This document shows, piece after piece, positions 51,981-53,681 of a stretch of 53,681 nt of DNA. Each line of letters opens with the position of its first letter. Within the stretch, counting starts at the first letter, position 1. Location: contig JAYOEU010000006.1 of the NCBI GenBank assembly GCA_038116915.1, forward strand, positions 1-53,681. The letters are read 5' to 3'. Made by a program: the position numbers and the translations under genes. The notes under the pieces are model-generated. The model did not search any database. It was not told where the DNA came from and saw only the letters and a program-made list of their open reading frames with translations. The stretch comes from JADHLJ01 sp038116915. GTDB lineage: Bacteria > Pseudomonadota > Alphaproteobacteria > Thalassobaculales > Thalassobaculaceae.

Positions 51981-52772
51981 ATGTCGGAAGTCGTTGTGAT
52001 CGAGCGGGACGGACCGCTCGCGACCGTAATCCTGAACCGGCCGGAAAAACTGAACGCCTTGGACAAGTCGATGTGGCAGGGCGTCGGCGCGGCGTTCACG
52101 GCACTCGATGCGGACGAAACCGTGCGCTGCATCGTGCTGCGCGGCGCCGGGGAGAAGGCGTTGGGACCGGGGGCGGATATCAAGGAGTTCGCGACGGAAC
52201 GCGCCAATGCCCGACAGGCGGCCGAATACGGAAAGCTGATGCACCAGGCGATGTCGGCGATCGGCGACTGCCGTCACCCGGTCATTGCGCGCATCCAGGG
52301 GCTGTGCGTCGGCGGGGCGCTGGAGCTGGCCTGCATGTGCGATCTTCGGATCTCCGGCGAAAGCGCCCGCTTCGGTATCCCCGTGAACAAGCTGGGCCTG
52401 GTGATGTCGCATCACGAGATGGCGGGCCTGATCGGGTTGGTCGGACGCGCGATTGCGCTCGAAATCCTGTTCGAGGCGCGGATCTTCGGTGCCGGGGAAG
52501 CGATGGCGAAGGGGTTGCTTAACCGGGTCGTGCCCGATGCTGAGTTGGATGGCGAGCTTGCGGAGATGACGGCGCGGATCTGTGCCGGTGCCCCGCTGGT
52601 CAATCGCTGGCACAAGGCCTTCGCAAACCGGATCACCAAAGGATTGTCGGCGGGCCGGCCGCTTGAAGAGGCTGAACTGGACGAGGGGTTCACCTGCTTC
52701 GATACCGAGGATTTCCAGGAAGGCTACCAGGCATTTCTGGAAAAACGCGCGCCGGTCTTCAAAGGACGATAA
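51981..52772 (+). CDS. Enoyl-CoA hydratase/isomerase family protein
   Basis: The 263-residue crotonase-fold protein has LNRPEKLNALDKSMW at about 18-32, the oxyanion-hole region LGPGADIKEF (family AGADI/AGAD), and the second oxyanion loop IQGLCVGGALELACMCDLRI with Glu115-like acid in the GGALELA segment. VNKLGLVMSHHEMAGLIGLVGRAIALEI replaces the usual PE-x-x-LG. Members hydrate or isomerise acyl-CoA. Its partners are not adjacent, so the pathway is open. It lies on the same strand as the unknown upstream protein and 95 bases before gmd. Confidence 0.9.
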   Translation: MSEVVVIERDGPLATVILNRPEKLNALDKSMWQGVGAAFTALDADETVRCIVLRGAGEKALGPGADIKEFATERANARQAAEYGKLMHQAMSAIGDCRHPVIARIQGLCVGGALELACMCDLRISGESARFGIPVNKLGLVMSHHEMAGLIGLVGRAIALEILFEARIFGAGEAMAKGLLNRVVPDAELDGELAEMTARICAGAPLVNRWHKAFANRITKGLSAGRPLEEAELDEGFTCFDTEDFQEGYQAFLEKRAPVFKGR

Positions 52773-52867
52773 TATGCAGGTTCGGGGACGCGCTTGAGTG
52801 CGCTATTCGAACTCTTTGACCAGCCGCCGGGAGCCTTGGCGGCGATGGCGTGAAAAGCGGAACGTTG

Positions 52868-53681
52868 ATGAGCAAAGGCATGACGGCCCTGATCTGCGGC
52901 GTTTCCGGACAGGACGGAACCTATCTCGCCGACCTGCTGCTGAAGCAGGGTTATCGCGTGGTCGGGACCTCGCGCGACGCGCAGATCAACAGCTTCGCAA
53001 ATCTCGGACGGTTGGGCATTCGCGACCGAGTCGAGCTTCGGTCCATGTCTTTGACCGACTTTCGTAGCGTGCTGACGGTGCTCGCGGAGATTGAGCCGGA
53101 CGAAATCTACAATCTGGCGGGACAGAGCTCGGTCGGGCTTTCTTTCGAGCAACCCGTGGAAACGCTCGAAAGCATCTCGCTCGGCACTCTCAATCTATTG
53201 GAGGCGATGCGTTTTCTCGGCAAGCCGATACGGTTGTACAATGCCGGATCGAGCGAGTGCTTCGGTGACGCGGGGGAGGTACCCGCTGATGAGACAACGG
53301 CGTTTCGACCACGCAGCCCCTATGCGGTGGCCAAGGCGACCTCGGTCTGGCAGGTTGCTAACTATCGCGAGGCCTACGGTCTGTTTGCCTGTTCCGGATT
53401 GCTGTTCAATCACGATTCGCCACTGCGGCCGGAGCGGTTCGTGACTCAGAAAGTGGTGCGCGGCGCTTGCCGGATCGCGGCGGGATCGCAGGAGACCGTG
53501 AGATTGGGGGATCTCGCCATTGTGCGGGACTGGGGCTGGGCACCGGATTATGTCGAGGCGATGCATCGGATGATCCGCCGCGAGCAACCCGAGGATCTGG
53601 TGATCGCGACCGGGTTTTCCAACTCCCTAGAGGCTTTTGTCGAGGCGGCGTTCGCGGCGGTGGATCTGGACTGGCACGATC
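52868..53681 (+). CDS. gmd: GDP-mannose 4,6-dehydratase (5' part, runs off the window)
   Basis: The open frame from ATG 52868 runs without a stop to the end of the window (271 codons). It shows ALICGVSGQDGTYLADLLLKQGY, the Gmd NADP motif, YNLAGQSSVGLSFEQPVET, NAGSSECFGD, the YxxxK of SPYAVAKATSVWQVANYREAYGL, and FNHDSPLRP, all hallmarks of GDP-mannose 4,6-dehydratase. It makes GDP-4-keto-6-deoxy-mannose for GDP-fucose, GDP-rhamnose or perosamine. The product would be used for surface polysaccharide, matching the glycosyltransferases further left only loosely. The C-terminus is outside the window. Confidence 0.9.
   Translation, partial: MSKGMTALICGVSGQDGTYLADLLLKQGYRVVGTSRDAQINSFANLGRLGIRDRVELRSMSLTDFRSVLTVLAEIEPDEIYNLAGQSSVGLSFEQPVETLESISLGTLNLLEAMRFLGKPIRLYNAGSSECFGDAGEVPADETTAFRPRSPYAVAKATSVWQVANYREAYGLFACSGLLFNHDSPLRPERFVTQKVVRGACRIAAGSQETVRLGDLAIVRDWGWAPDYVEAMHRMIRREQPEDLVIATGFSNSLEAFVEAAFAAVDLDWHD

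Overview
This window is a high-GC piece of chromosome, most likely from an alphaproteobacterium. The genus cannot be read from the sequence. A Rhodospirillales-like lineage is a guess from the PAS_5-type protein, the HAMP-kinase-REC-REC architecture, the short dyad repeats built on CTCCTCAGGGTGAG and the many dehydrogenases and transporters. No rRNA, tRNA, CRISPR array or prophage is visible. The only transposable-element trace is the 3' part of an IS630-type transposase at the left edge, and a GDP-mannose 4,6-dehydratase gene runs off the right edge.

Layout. 1-577: transposase remnant. 674-4718 (minus): a tightly overlapping four-gene unit (Gfo/Idh/MocA oxidoreductase with an in-frame UGA, NAD-dependent epimerase-like protein, LLM flavoprotein, 2-oxoglutarate oxygenase) closed by a clear rho-independent terminator. 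4915-13781: DsbA/HCCA-isomerase-like protein, PAS protein, GST, an orphan LivM permease, a GT4 glycosyltransferase, a second LLM flavoprotein, a D-2-hydroxyacid dehydrogenase, a NicC-like flavin hydroxylase and a GT61-type glycosyltransferase. 13993-17160: LonB-type protease and an SDR. 17207-23042 (minus): a three-gene signalling operon (PP2C phosphatase with REC and a DHp-like segment, hybrid kinase with two REC domains, dual-REC protein). 23112-24481: SDR and a secreted Cache-type protein. 24651-31124: a TauD-type oxygenase, then a minus-strand set of six genes (SDR, Rieske oxygenase, SDR, NTF2-like protein, LLM monooxygenase, alpha/beta hydrolase) that looks like a catabolic pathway for an unknown organic compound.

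31338-44043: DUF302 protein, PhyH oxygenase, and two peptide/nickel-family ABC transporters on opposite strands. Transporter A is complete and has a fused double ATPase. Transporter B has a binding protein and two permeases but no ATPase. An SDR and a carboxymuconolactone-decarboxylase-family protein lie between them. Each transporter has a strong hairpin between the binding-protein gene and the first permease gene. 44133-46326: GST, pyrE and an alpha carbonic anhydrase.

46415-51079 (minus) is the most striking segment. It holds a complete branched-chain-amino-acid-type (HAAT) ABC transporter (binding protein, LivH, a LivM-LivG fusion, LivF) preceded by a well-conserved TPP riboswitch and a hairpin that can mask the ribosome binding site. 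I infer that this transporter imports thiamine or a thiamine-related compound, although its protein family is usually assigned to amino acids. The right end carries an uncharacterised Rossmann-like protein, an enoyl-CoA hydratase and the start of gmd.
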